From Ovis canadensis (taxonomy: Eukaryota; Chordata; Mammalia; Artiodactyla; Bovidae), in contig NC_091255.1 in assembly GCF_042477335.2 (NCBI RefSeq), positions 43,192,501 to 43,256,500 on the forward strand: a stretch of DNA of 64,000 nucleotides, read 5' to 3'. Each line of letters starts with the position of its first letter. Position 1 is the first letter of the stretch. The notes beneath the pieces are model-generated. The model was not told the DNA's origin, made no database searches, and saw nothing but the letters and a program-made list of their open reading frames with translations. The position numbers and the translations under genes are program-made. Of the stretch, positions 1-10,900 are shown one piece after another.

Positions 1-188
1 AATCACGAGTTAGTCATGTGTAGTGACTGGCAGAAAAAGAAGCCACTGTAGCTATTTCTGTGTTCATAGGAAGCGGCAGCAGCACTGATGCTTAGAGGAA
101 GGGCAGCTCCTGGCTGGGAAACACTTTCAGGAGCCCCGGATTGGGTGGAAGACCTTGGGTTTTCCTGGAAGCAACCTCCCAGGGGAAG

Positions 189-454
189 GACTGACGCTGG
201 AGCTGAAACTCCAATACTTTGGCCACCTGATGAGAAGAACTGACTCATTGGAAAAGACTCTGATGCTGGAAAAGTTTGCAGGCAGGAGGAGAAGGGAATG
301 ATAGGATGAGATGTTTGGATAGCATCACCAACTCGATGGACATGAGTTTGAGCAAGCTCCAAGAGTTGGTGACGGACAGGAAAGCCTGGTGTGCTTCAGT
401 CCATGGGGTCACAAAGAGTGGGACACAACTGAGCAACTGAACTGAACTGAATTG
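189..454 (+). mobile_element. BovB LINE, 5'-truncated 3' end
   Basis: The sequence matches the remembered 3' end of the ruminant RTE-type LINE BovB, from the segment with AAACTCCAATACTTTGGCCA through the GATGGACATGAG block to the tail of repeated GAACT. Only about 266 bp of a roughly 3.2-kb element are present. A perfect 16-bp target-site duplication, AACCTCCCAGGGGAAG, flanks it at 173-188 and 455-470, so both boundaries are well defined. It is non-coding. Confidence 0.9.
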
Positions 455-597
455 AACCTCCCAGGGGAAGCTGTGCTCTATCCTCCCTGGATATAGGGGA
501 GAAGGGCAGCCTGCACAGCAGGGGCTCGTGTCCGGCGATGGAAGCTGAGATGTCCTGCCTTCTGTTTTAAAGACTCCGATGTGTGATGACCCCTTAC

Positions 598-1350
598 CTT
601 GGAACTCAATAATAGGAAGGCAATAACTCAGTTAAAAATGGGCAAAGGAGCTGAACAGACGTGTCTGCAGAGCTCAGAGCTTTCTTTAGACATCAGGGAA
701 AGGCAAACCAAAACCACACTGAGGCACTACCTCACCCCTGTGAGAATGGCAGTCATTACAAAACCAGGGAGCCGGCATGGAAGATGTGGAGAAACTGGAA
801 CCCTTGAGTGCTGCGGCTAGGAACATGAAGTGGTTCAGCTGCTGCAGAAAATGGTCTGGAAGTCCCTCAAAGAGCTACATACAGAGTTGCTGCGTGACTC
901 AGCAATTTCCTTGCTGGAGCACATCCAGGAGAAATAAGTGTCCGTTAGAAAATACCTGTGCCTGAATGTCCACAGCAGCCCTGCTCACAGCCACCAGAAG
1001 GTAGAAGCAGCCCCGACGTCCATCAGCAAGTGATCAGAAACGTGTGTCCAGCCGCACGGTTGGATGTCTGTCATTCAGCTGTGAAAAGGACTGAAGTATA
1101 GACACCCGCCACCATGGGCGTGAAGCTCACAAACATCACACTCAGTGGAAGAAGCCAGACATAAAAGGTCACCTGTTGCCTGGTGCTATTTGTATGAAAC
1201 TTCCAGGACAGGCAAACCCCTGGAGACAGAATATAGATCAGAGGTTGCAGGGGTAGAAGCAGGATGGGGAGTGACTGCCAATGGCTTCTGGCTTCCCTGA
1301 GGATGCCAGGGATGTTCTGAAAAGAGAGGTGATGACGGTCACACAACACC
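598..1350 (+). mobile_element. L1 LINE 3' fragment
   Basis: The stretch from the TTAAAAATGGGCAAAGGAG block, through a CCTGTGAGAATGGCAGTCAT block, to the segment on a test object's response (GAAACTTCCAGGACAGGCAA) follows the downstream part of mammalian L1 ORF2 and 3' flank in sense orientation. It is diverged, with reading frames broken, so it is old. Its downstream edge is where a Bov-A2 SINE has inserted. Confidence 0.75.
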
Positions 1351-1357
1351 ATGAAGG

Positions 1358-1636
1358 TGGTGCTGCTGTTGCTGCTAAGTCGCTTCAGTCGTGTCCGACT
1401 CTGTGCGACCCCATAGATGGCAGCCCACTAGGCTCCACGTCCCTGGGATTCTCCAGACAAGAACACTGGAGTGGGTTGCCATTTCCTTCTCCAATGCATG
1501 AAAGTGAAAAGTGAAAGGGAAGTCGCTCAGTTGTGTCCGACTCTCAGCAACCCCATGGACTGCAGCCCACCAGACTCCTCCATCCATGGGATTTTCCAGG
1601 CAAGAGTGCTGGAGTGGGGTGCCATTGCCTTCTCCG
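1358..1636 (-). mobile_element. Bov-A2 SINE (dimer)
   Basis: Two Bov-A units lie in reverse orientation: a GCTGCTGTTGCTGCTAAGTC tail, the unit with ACACTGGAGTGGGTTGCCAT, the linker TGAAAGTGAAAAGTGAAA, and a second unit ending in GCCTTCTCC. The short direct repeat ATGAAGG at 1351-1357 and 1637-1643 is the probable target-site duplication. Bov-A2 is a ruminant SINE derived from BovB sequence. Confidence 0.9.
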
Positions 1637-1667
1637 ATGAAGGGGCTAGAGCCACCTAACTGTAAAC

Positions 1668-1800
1668 TTTGTTTTTTTATATGTATTTCTATTCCATTAT
1701 GGTTTGTCACAGGATATCAAATATAGTTCCTATGCTATATAGTAAGACCTTGTTGTTTATCCATCCTATACATACTGTTAATAGTTTGCATCTGAAAGTA
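1668..1800 (-). mobile_element. L1 3'-UTR fragment
   Basis: The text running through TTCCATTATGGTTTGTCACA and the CTTGTTGTTTATCCATCC block is the reverse complement of the ruminant L1 3' region also seen in sense orientation at 52275-52430. The two copies support each other. Confidence 0.7.
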
Positions 1801-1816
1801 GTGTTATTTTATTCAT

Positions 1817-1905
1817 TTTTAAAATTTTTTGGCCGTGCCATGTGGCTTGTGAGATCCTATTTCCTGACCAGGGATCAAAAGCATGTTTGGAAGTTCAGAG
1901 TTACA
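1817..1905 (-). mobile_element. CHR-type tRNA-Glu SINE fragment
   Basis: TTTTTTGGCCGTGCCATGTG followed by a CTGACCAGGGATC block matches the reverse complement of the cetartiodactyl CHR SINE family. The tRNA-like head is diverged or lost. Confidence 0.6.
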
Positions 1906-2787
1906 TTCACACTTTAACATGGTTGAAATGATTGCTTTTATATCAGTACAAAACCATTTTTTAAGTATATGGGAACTGTCTGTACCTTCTGTTCAAATCT
2001 TCTCTAAACCTAAAAGGACTCTGAAAAATAAAGTCTGTTTGAAAAAGCAGAACGGAACATGAAGTGGCCATGAGCAGGGTGCAGTCCTGTGGCTCTGTGC
2101 CCCACGGTGCCACCTGCAGGCCTCTGGGTGCCGGGACACTGCCCGTCCACTCAGGGTCATCAGCACTGGAGGAGCCTCCCCAATGCCCCAGCTCACCCTG
2201 TCTTCTTCCTGAGCGTCCGACGGTCAGCAGAAGTCATCTGCTTGGAGCCAGATAAAGGGCTCCTGCCTTTGACCCTCATGACAAGCTCATGAGGACCTGG
2301 GGGCCTGGGGAGGCCGGGCCATTCTCCTGGGATCAGTCAGCAGGTGAGTGCAGAGCTCGTGTGCCTGGTCCCCGCAGGGCAGGCGGGTGCTGCTGTCGGG
2401 TCAGCTCCCAGCCTCTGGACAGCAGTGCTCTGAACCCTCGCATCTCTCTGGAGGAGATACCTGTGCCCAGAGGTCAAGCTCGAGCAACAGGCAGGGCAGC
2501 TGGACGCAGGCTCGGAGGACACAGCACTGAGGAGGCACTCTGGCCCCAACACCACCAGACAAACCCACTCGAGGGCCGGTCTACATAGCAGGACAGTGGG
2601 TGGAATGTTGACAGGGCCTTGGTGTTAGCCGTGCTCTGGATCAACCGTAAACCTGATTCTGACACGACTGTATCGAGGTTTCCTAGCAGAATGTTTTTGT
2701 TCTTAGGAGATATTCAGGGAAGGGCCCAGGGGTGTACAGTCTGCTACATACGCTCAAATAGTTCATATAAAAATAACTTGATGAAGG

Positions 2788-2900
2788 GACTTCCCAGGTG
2801 GTCCAGATGTTAAGACGCCATGCTTCCACTGCAGGGGGCACAGGTGTGATCCCTGTTCGAGATTCACATGCCGAGCAGCACGGCCCAAAAAAAAAAAAAA
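2788..2900 (+). mobile_element. CHR-type tRNA-Glu SINE
   Basis: The element starts GGGACTTCCCAGGTGGTCCA, has a tRNA-derived head with a degenerate B box (CGAGATTC region), and ends in GCCGAGCAGCACGGCCC and a 13-base A run. This is the usual architecture of the CHR SINE. I saw no clear target-site duplication. Confidence 0.8.
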
Positions 2901-3826
2901 TGCTGAGGAATGATAAGGGGTCAATCCAGGTGAAGGATATGGAGGTGTTTATTTCATAATTTTTGCAAATTTTTTGTGGGTTGGAAAATTTGCAAGGTAA
3001 AAACAAACTTTTAATCACTTAAAAATTACAAAGGCCCAATTCATTTAATTAAAAAGTTCATGTATTTGCTGAGATTGAAGCTCATGGGTTTTTTGGAAAG
3101 AAGGCCCAGGAGATGCACTGGTAAATACTGCAAATTAAACACTATTCTGATCAAAAAGAAAAGCCCATGGGAAAATGGCCAGCATCACAAACAATGGGGG
3201 AAAAGACAAGTTAAATAAGGTATAATTATTCAACTATTAAATTAACGTAAGTGTGTTTGGAATACTAGGAGACCATGCTGATGAGTGAGCCAGGCACAGG
3301 CCTGTGGACGCAGCTGGACTGACTGCGTCCTCTTAACTCCTGGAGTCCCTTGCTAAGGAAACGGCCCTAAGCCAGATCCCACACTTCGAGCCAACCCTGC
3401 GCACAGGCGGCCCTGCCGAGCCTTGGCTCTGACCAGGGGTTTCTAGCCCCTGCTCTGCCTCCTTCCTGTGCATGCGCCCTCAGGGTGGGCAGCAGGGTCT
3501 TCAGCCTGAAGACCTGCTGGTGTCCCAGTTGTCCTGAGCTTTGGGCCAGGACTGTGGGTTCCCACACCTGATCAGCCCCTTGGAGTCCCGCAGCCCTCAG
3601 AGCACCCAGTGCTCTTCCCCAGCCCCTCTCCTCACTCGCTCCTAGAACCTGGAGTTAAACAGGAAAAGCTGCTTTTCCTAGAGTCTACTTGCTGCCCCCT
3701 CCCCCGCCCAAATCACTCCAGGTAAAGTTCTTGTTGGTCCCTGGACAGCCGGCCCAGGTAGAAGCACCTGGAAAGCATCACTGGGGTTTAAGTAAAATGT
3801 TTTGGTTAGTTTCCAAAGGTTGGGAT

Positions 3827-4018
3827 GTGAAAGTCACTGAGTTGTGTCCGACTCTTTGCGACCCCATGGACTGTATATGTACACTCCATGGAATTCTCCA
3901 GGCCAGAATATTGGAGTGGGCAGCTGTTCCATTCTCTAGGGGATCTTCCCAAGCCAGGGATCAAACCCAGGTCTCCAGCACTGAAGACTGATTCTTTACC
4001 CACTGAGCTATCAGGGAA
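3827..4018 (-). mobile_element. Bov-tA SINE
   Basis: A single Bov-A unit (TGTGTCCGACTCTTTGCGAC) is joined to a tRNA-Glu-derived half (GATCTTCCCAAGCCAGGGAT to TTACCCACTGAGCTATCAGG), in reverse orientation. The tRNA plus Bov-A layout defines Bov-tA. Confidence 0.9.
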
Positions 4019-4877
4019 ACTGATAGTTGTCTTCCTGTTTTCTGGCTTAATCCCACTGTTTGGGAGAATAAACCGTGTGATCACAGTTCTTCCAATTCTG
4101 CTGAGATTTGCTTTATGTTCCAGCGCTTGGTCGATTTGGGGAAACGCTCTGAGTGACCTTGATAAGATCACATGTTCTTCTGCTGATGGGAGGAGGCTCT
4201 GTGGAGACCAAACCCTATGGGGCTTTCCCTGACCTTTATGCTCCGTTACCAAGGTAAATATTCTAACCCCCACAAGATATTATTGTTACAAACATCTAAT
4301 ATCAGATTTACTTTCTTGTGCTCTTCACTCCCTGCATCCCCGGGCTCCCAGCTGGGATCCTGTTCCTTTTGTCTGAAAACACTTTTTCTTTGCCTCCATT
4401 TTTGACGGATAACTTCCCTGGACTGAAATGCAGCTTTGACCTTCGTCATTCACTTGTGTCTTTGACGAGAGCTGACTGGTGCTGAGCATGTGCAGGTGCA
4501 GGGCATGCCCTTGCTCTCCAAGAAGAAGGGGACGGGTATGCATGGAGCACCGGGAGCAAGAAGGGCTGCAGAGTGGCTGTGCCCGAGCCACACGGGACCT
4601 CGGAGCGAGGATCACACTCTGCCCTCATTCTTACAGGAGCAGTGAGGCTTCTTGGAGAAGACACGGCTTTAACTGGCCCATGATGGGGGCAGCGGCATGC
4701 GTGAAAAGGAACCAAGGAGAGGGCAGAAACAAGATGGGTTTGAGCACTGAGTGTCCGAACCAGTGCTGGCTCCAGCAGGGGTTCCCTAATTGGGCTTCCT
4801 CTGTCACCTGCTCTAGGCTGGCAGGTTCCAAGCCCGCCACTCACTCAGCTGTGTGATCATGGCACTTCCCACGTGAG

Positions 4878-4930
4878 TCCACTTCCCCTCCCTCTCTCTT
4901 CCCCTCCCTCCCACTTTCCCTCCCTCCTAT
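4878..4930. repeat. Polypyrimidine low-complexity tract
   Basis: Almost uninterrupted C/T sequence built from CCCTC and TCCC blocks. It has no coding content. Confidence 0.7.
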
Positions 4931-5019
4931 TCTGCGGCTCAAAGAAAACTGCACTGGGCTCTGGGCCTGCAGCTTTGGAAGAGCTCAGACTTCTTAGCTC
5001 TGATCTTTACAGTTAGATT

Positions 5020-5085
5020 TCTTCTTCTGAGAGTCAGAGAAGGTTGATCAGTCACTTGCCAGAGGCCACACAGACAGGATCCTTC
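5020..5085 (-). mobile_element. MIR-like SINE fragment
   Basis: GAGAAGGTTGATCAGTCACT followed by a GCCAGAGGCCACACAG block resembles the reversed MIR core (gaggttaagtaacttgccca and ggtcacacag in the consensus). It is short and old. Confidence 0.5.
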
Positions 5086-5339
5086 ACCCTCTCCATTCCA
5101 CAGATGGGGTCTGTGAGGCCCAGGGAGATTGTTTCCAAGGATGCTCCAGACTTGGGAGTGGCTGAATGACTCATTCACTCACTGTTTACAGAGTGCCTGC
5201 TTCATGCGTGGAACTAGGAACGAGCCAGGTGCCAGGGAGAGTTGTGTAGGAACAGACAAAACCCTGCCCTCTGGAAGCTCATCTTCTCCTGGGTGAGGGG
5301 AGGGGGGACTGACACTATACTGAATAAATAAGTAAACTA

Positions 5340-5705
5340 AGTCCAAGTCTTTGCGACCGCATGGACTGCAGTGCACTAGGCTTCCCTGTTCTCCACTATC
5401 TCTTGGAGTTTGCTCAAACTAAAGTCCATTGGGCTTCCCTGGTGGCTCAGACAGTAAAGAATCCACATGCCATGCGGGAGACCTGAGTTCAATCCCTGGG
5501 TTGGGACGGTCCCCTGGAGGAGGACATGGCAATCCACTCCAGTATTCTTGCCTGGAGAATCCCCGTGGACAGAGGAGACTGGCGGGCTGCAGTCCATGGG
5601 GCACGACTGAGCGGTTAAGCACAACATCCATTAAGTTGGTGATGCCATTCAACCATCTCCTCCTCTGTCATCCCCTTCTCCTCTTGCTCTCAATCAGACT
5701 GATTC
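5340..5705 (-). mobile_element. BovB LINE 3' fragment, interrupted
   Basis: The reverse BovB 3' end reads from GTCTTTGCGACCGCATGGAC to TGCTCAAACTAAAGTCCATT, then resumes at about 5627 with AGTTGGTGATGCCATTCAAC and runs to the TCCCCTTCTCCTCTTGCTCT block. A Bov-tA SINE (5431-5626) splits it. The two halves join in register when the SINE is removed. Confidence 0.85.
5431..5626 (+). mobile_element. Bov-tA SINE nested in BovB
   Basis: The element starts GGGCTTCCCTGGTGGCTCAG (tRNA-Glu half), continues through GAGTTCAATCCCTGGGTTGG into the Bov-A unit (CCAGTATTCTTGCCTGGAGA) and ends near GGTTAAGCACAAC. TCCATT at 5425-5430 and 5627-5632 is the probable target-site duplication, made from the BovB host sequence. 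Confidence 0.9.
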
Positions 5706-7680
5706 CATGAACAGAAAGGAGACTCAAGAGTAGGGAACGGTTTAGGCTTTACCCAAGGCCACCCGTTAAGCAAATGTTAGCTTTAGTAATAAAAGGAGCC
5801 AGGTGCTCAGATGCAGGGCCGCTGGGGGAGGGGACAGTTGGAAGAAATAGCCATTAGCTTTGATCCTCTCCCAGCAAAAGTCAAACTCCTGGCCAGAGAG
5901 GTCATCTGGAGACGTTTGCCCTGGAGCCTGTGACGGTAGCTGCTCATGATAAACAGCTCCGGATATGTGGACAGCCATCTAGGGGTAAAGAGAGATAACC
6001 CCAGGGTCGGGTGTGGGGCCGGCTGGGGGAGAAAGGAGCTATTTGTTAAAGCTCCAGAAACAGGGACTTTGGGTCGGAATCTGGAACAAATACTTTGTCC
6101 AAAGAGAAGCACGCTGCCTCAGAAGTGACTTTTCTGTTTGCCAGGGATGCGGGAGGAGGCATAGCCCCTGAAAGAAGTCAGCCTGGGTGGCTTCCCCTGC
6201 AAGCTCAGACAGGGGCGTTTCAAAGGCCCAGGCTGTACTTCTGGCCCCAGATACCTTCAGCAGGAGGTTCTTGACCTGAACAGTTCCAATCCACCAACCA
6301 CACTGGAAGCTGAGTCCAGTTTCTGAGTTTTGGTGTGCTCCTTTCTAGGAGGGTTGGAGTGGATTCCGCTGGTTGCATCAGCTGTGCTGTGATCTCTGAC
6401 ATTTTCTTTGTTCCCACATAAACCAAGCACACAAAAACTAATTTTCCTGGCTTAATAAAAGAACAAGGTGGGGGCGGGGGGAAAGAATGGCCAGGTGGGG
6501 AGAAAACTGGGGCTTGGGTGAAATGGACTGTGGTGGGTAGGGAGTGCCCCCTGGGGGCCCTCCCTCTTGGTGAGCTCCCCAGAATCGGCTCTGGTTCCAG
6601 CAGGCCCTGCCTGGACAGCCTGCACGAGGTGGTAGTTGGGCAAACCAGCCCTTCAGCACCTGCTGTGCACCCAGCCCAGTGGTGGCTAGTGGTTCTCAAG
6701 CACTTTCCAGCAGTCAGGTCCTGTGCTATGGGTTTTACCAACAGGTACCTCATTTGTGCTTCTGAGGAACTGACAGCTGCCCACAACCACGGAGCTGGTG
6801 TGTACACCAATGCCAGCGTCCTTCCTGTATCATGGTGGGCTTGCCTCTGCCCCATCCCAGGGGTGTTGTGGAGGTTGCACATGATTGGGCACACGGTGGC
6901 AGCTCACAAATGCCCTGCGCTGGCAGGTGCAGGGTGGAGGGGAAGCAAGGGAGAGAGGCGTGGGCTGGAATCAGATGGCTTGCCAGGGTTCCAGGTATGT
7001 GGCAACTAGCTACAAAGAGGGCTCTCTAGGGACCCAACCAGCCTGTAACCCACCTACTTTCCAAAGCCTGTTCCCTCCCACTGTCCGCCCCCCCCACTAC
7101 TCCAGCCTTTTCAGGATTTCTGAAGGACCCCTCCTGTCTCCTAGCACCTGCACAGGTGAGCCCCTTCCTACCCCCAAAATCTGCATGTCTGGCACCTTCT
7201 CCAGCTCTCAGGCCTCCCTCGGGTCCTTCCCTGAGCATTGCAGGGCAGTGCCCCCTCACCTCCCCGTTTTGCCATCCCAGCTTGCAACCATTTATTGCTG
7301 CTCGGCTCTCATACCCCAAGGGACAGTGAGGGAAGCCCCGGTGAGTGCTCGAGGGCCACTGGAGGAGGGTCGTCGACTGGAAGCCGGAGGTGAGGGGCGT
7401 TCCCACCCCTCAACACTCCCCCTCGTGCCACAGTCGGCCCCCGGGAAGGACTAGGGGCTGAGTCGGCCAAAGTCCAGGTCCTCAGGTGCTAGGCAGCACG
7501 CTACTTAAACCTACGACCCGCCGCTGGCGGCCTCCAGCCAGACGACAGCCAAGAACAGGAACGCCAGGTCAGTTGGCTGGCCGAGTGGGTAGCCGGGGGC
7601 TGGGGGTCGGGGGCCGGCAATCGAGGTCTCCGCGGCTGCGTGGCAGCCTCGGGACCGGCCAGCGCCGCCGCGCACGGCCC

Positions 7681-7770
7681 TGGGACTTGTAGTTCTCGGC
7701 TCCCGGAGAGGCTAGCGCGAGCCCGGGAACTCGGCGCTGCGCGGGGACGGGGACTACATTTCCCAGAAGG
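7681..7770. promoter_or_regulatory. Paired ZNF143/SBS-like motifs
   Basis: ACTACATTTCCCAGAAGG lies on the + strand at 7753-7770. The reverse complement of 7681-7693 starts ACTACAAGTCCCA. Both resemble the ZNF143 (Staf/SBS) consensus ACTACAATTCCCAGAATGC. They lie about 60 bp apart in opposite orientation, just upstream of the long-isoform PEMT start codon. The assignment rests on motif match only. Confidence 0.55.
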
Positions 7771-7826
7771 CCGAGGAAGCAGGGTCACGGCGAAAGGACC
7801 CCGGCCGGTGGCGCTTCTCGGGCCCG

Positions 7827-7985
7827 ATGGGGCCGGTTCTGGGTGTCGGGGGCTTCCTCGAGGCCCCAGCGCGATCCCTGCAAGGCAACCCGCGGCCAAC
7901 GAGTCCGGGCCGGGCGGGGCCCGTGCGCAGCTCGGTGGCTGCGCCGGACTGCTGCGGAGGTCTCGGCAACCTCGACTTCAGGAAG
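7827..7985 (+). CDS. PEMT: PEMT coding exon 1 (long isoform)
   Basis: The exon ends in [19 protein letters not shown], close to the human long-isoform stretch [19 protein letters not shown], then uses an AAG|GTACCG donor at 7985/7986. It joins exon 2 in phase 0. The first in-frame ATG, at 7827, gives 53 residues against 32 in human. The residues upstream of SSVA do not clearly match the human start, and the Kozak context is weak (C at -3, G at +4). The true start of the long form is therefore uncertain. Confidence 0.8.
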
Positions 7986-10900
7986 GTACCGGGCGCCGGT
8001 TGGGAGGGGTGCCGCGGGCGGGGCGCCGCGGGCGGGGCCTCTTCCTACGCCGGGGGGCGGGACCACCGTTACCAGGCAACGGAGGCGGGGCGCCGGGCGG
8101 TGTCTAGGGCCCCGCGCCTGGGCGCGTACACCTGTGCACCCCGGGATCTCGAGGCTCCGGGAGGCCGGCGCCCTTAGCCGAGGCCAGAGGACTGGCCTCC
8201 TCCCCGGTGGACTAGCGGGGAGTTCGCGGCCAGCCGAGCCCTGCACGGGCCAGGCCGGGATGGACTGGGCGGACCCGGTGCTGGAGACCCTCCGGCCCCC
8301 GGCCCCCTCCCTCGGAGCCGCCTCTGAGACAAGACAGACACGTTTCCGGAGTCTGGCACTCCTGGTGGAGCCCCAAATAGGTCTCTGCTCGAGGCCACCT
8401 TTTGTGGTCCATTCGTTTGTCCCGCTGGTCTTGATCGAGAGCAGGTGTCTATCGAAGAAAAACGCAAAACCTCAGGGTTGCGAGTTATGTTCTGTTTAGC
8501 GTCTTCCTGCGGACTGGAGCCCGGGAAAGAGCCTCTCAGGAGCTCTGAGAGACTGTTCCAGAGAGGTTAGGGAGGAACCAGGATATATAGAAGTTTTTGC
8601 TGGAAACACAAAACCCCAAAACATGTCGTGGAACATCAAAAGATTACTGGTAATCACACACACGAAACAGACATCTCTTTCATGATTTTAGCGCATTTCT
8701 GGATCTGGGAAGATGCAAGAGTCTGGGCTCCTTGAAATTATTCCTTAGATCTCATCCTGTCTGGGGCCAATCTCCTGTTTTTCTCCATCCTAAACCACCT
8801 CAGGGCGCACCTGGGTTGGCAGCAGCGGCCAGTGGCCTGATGGGGCAACTTTTGTTCTTACTGGAATGGCCGGTGACATTCTTTGTCAGTTCTCACTGAC
8901 TTTTCACTCTAGTGAGCCTGGAAACCTAAAATTCTCTCCCAGAGATAAAATTGGACACTGTTTTAGAGACTGGCTGGTGGGGAGGGGGACTGCAATCCCG
9001 AGATAGCTCGTCCCCTACCTAAGGAGGTGACCTCTGATCTGAGCCCTGAGAGGTAAGCCAGGGGGTAAGGTGCTCTGGTGGAGGGCTGGCAGAGCCAAGG
9101 CCGTGAGGAGGTGGATTTGTTCCGGAACAAAGAGAAGCCTCAAGTCTGTCCCCAGGAAGTGCCAGACAGCCCAAGGGTATGGGAGGAAAGCAGAGGAGGG
9201 GAGGAAGACTTATTATTTCAAAGAACTTTCCGTGAAGTGCTGGGTCACTCTGCATGACTTGGGCGGTTCAGAGCGAGCTCTCTGGTGTAATGGGCGCCCA
9301 GATCCAGGTGAATATCACCAGCTGCCCTGGGAGGACGAATGTATCTGACGGCATCCTTTGAATACTGGATTCCTGATGGCGTTAGAGGACTCGAAACCCA
9401 TGAGATCCATGGTGTGCCGTGCTTTCTATCCTAGCAGATCTCAGATGAGAAGGGCAGAGATCTTGGAATGCCAGAGGGGACCTTCGGGATTGCCCAGCCT
9501 GGGGTGGCTGCTTCACGGATGCAAACTCCGGGTGGAAGGATAGGCACCGTTGACTAGAGGTGGGGAGACCTTCAGGGCTTTGGACAGTGGAGCCCCTGCA
9601 AGGTTAAGGTCTGAGCAAGGCCTGGCAGCGGGGGAGGGGGAGACTTCCTGGGTGTGTGCAGGTAGCCCCTTCTCTCTGGGGCTGTGCAGTGGGACTGACC
9701 TGGGAGCTTTTGGGAGATGGGTCAGGGTGACCCTCACTGGCTAACATTCCGTTTTCCACTGCTGCCCCTGTTGGTACAGTTAAGCTTCCTGTTGCCAACA
9801 ACATTCCACGTTGTCTATTTGTGCCTCTTGGCAGCCCTCCTCCCTCCTCTGTCAGAATCTCTGGTTTGGAGAGATATTGTCTCCAGGATGGTTTCTTTGC
9901 ATCCAACACATCTGAGCTGCAGGCTGGCACCAAGCTGACCTAGCCCCCTCCGGTGGCCGGGGCGGGGGTGGTGGGGGGGGTAACACGGTCATGGTGAAAA
10001 TCCAAACTCCTCTAGTAGCCACAGTTTAACAACTAAGAAGAAATCGGTGAAGTTACTTTTAATAGTATATTTGACCCAAATGTGATTCTGTCATGCACTA
10101 CCGCAAGACCCCAGCAGCCACACGCCTGCTGACGTGGGCACAATGCCCTTGACCTCCTGGGCCTGCTGCAGTGGGTTTGGAATCAGGACTTTGTTTTTAG
10201 CTTAGAAAGTAGCCCCCCACCCCCTGCCGCCCCCCAGGCTGGGGAGTGTCCCTGCTGCACCCTCATTGACCAAGGCCCTCTCTACCCTGAACTTGGCTCA
10301 GCTCCTCCTTGGCTCAGCAGCCGCGTGAAGCCGACTGACTGGTGGGAGATGGAGCCGGACAGAAGGGCTCCGATGGTGCCTCATGGTGCCAGCTTCTTGG
10401 GGAGCTTGGGCTGCCAGGGCACAATCGGAGACTCTGCTCATGCCCGTTTCCAGATGGTTCCCCAGCCCTTGTCCCTTGTGAGCGTGGGTGGTGTAGGTGT
10501 CCAAAGGGGCCCTTCAGTTACCTGCTCTGTAAGATAAGAGCTCTGTCAGCTGTGAAGTTCGGGTGACCACACTGAGGGTGGGTGGTTTTCAGAAGGCAAG
10601 GTTCAGGCTGCGTCCAGCCCATGCTTGGGGGCCGGGCCCCTTGGGCTGCACAGTCCCTGTATGTGACTGCTCTGTGACCATTTGGGAGGCAAATCCCAGG
10701 GGGTGACGGGCATGTCGGAGCTGCCTTCCCGGGTGAGATGTTTGCCTACTATACAAGAGTTATTTTTCAAATTCTCTTGGCATTATCACGTTGGTCAGAA
10801 CAAACATCAGGCCATTTCTTTGGACAACTTATTCTGTGAAGTTCTCAGGGATGTAATTTTTGTCTTCAGTGTTTTGGGGTGAGAGTCCAGACCTTTGGCA

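Larger units (their letters stand above)
1..7480. other. Intergenic region upstream of PEMT
   Basis: No protein-coding gene could be supported here. The stretch holds a BovB LINE with target-site duplication (189-454), an L1 3' fragment (about 598-1350), a Bov-A2 SINE (1358-1636), an antisense L1 3'-UTR piece (about 1668-1800), CHR-type SINEs (about 1817-1905 and 2788-2900), a Bov-tA SINE (3827-4018) and a BovB interrupted by Bov-tA (about 5340-5705). Between these I see MIR-like scraps and a polypyrimidine stretch near 4878-4930. About 2060-2700, 2900-3820 and 5710-7480 look like unique or very old sequence. Open frames in 5710-7480, including a 224-codon one on the - strand, look like chance GC-rich frames. 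Confidence 0.7.
7480..8290. other. PEMT: CpG island, PEMT promoter region
   Basis: The region is very GC-rich with many CpGs, in contrast to the flanks. It contains the first coding exon of long PEMT (7827-7985), two ZNF143-like motifs in opposite orientation and many GC-box-like GGGGCGGGG strings downstream of the exon. No canonical TATA box sits at the expected place, so dispersed start sites are likely. The boundaries are judged by eye. Confidence 0.75.

Noticed and set aside
3827-4018. tRNA-like sequence that might be a tRNA gene
   Set aside because: It is the tRNA-derived half of a Bov-tA SINE, joined to a Bov-A unit and diverged from a functional tRNA. The same holds for the other Bov-tA and CHR copies.
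6220-6894. A 224-codon open frame on the - strand
   Set aside because: No recognisable domain, odd composition, no splice or promoter context, and it lies in GC-rich intergenic sequence where chance frames are common.
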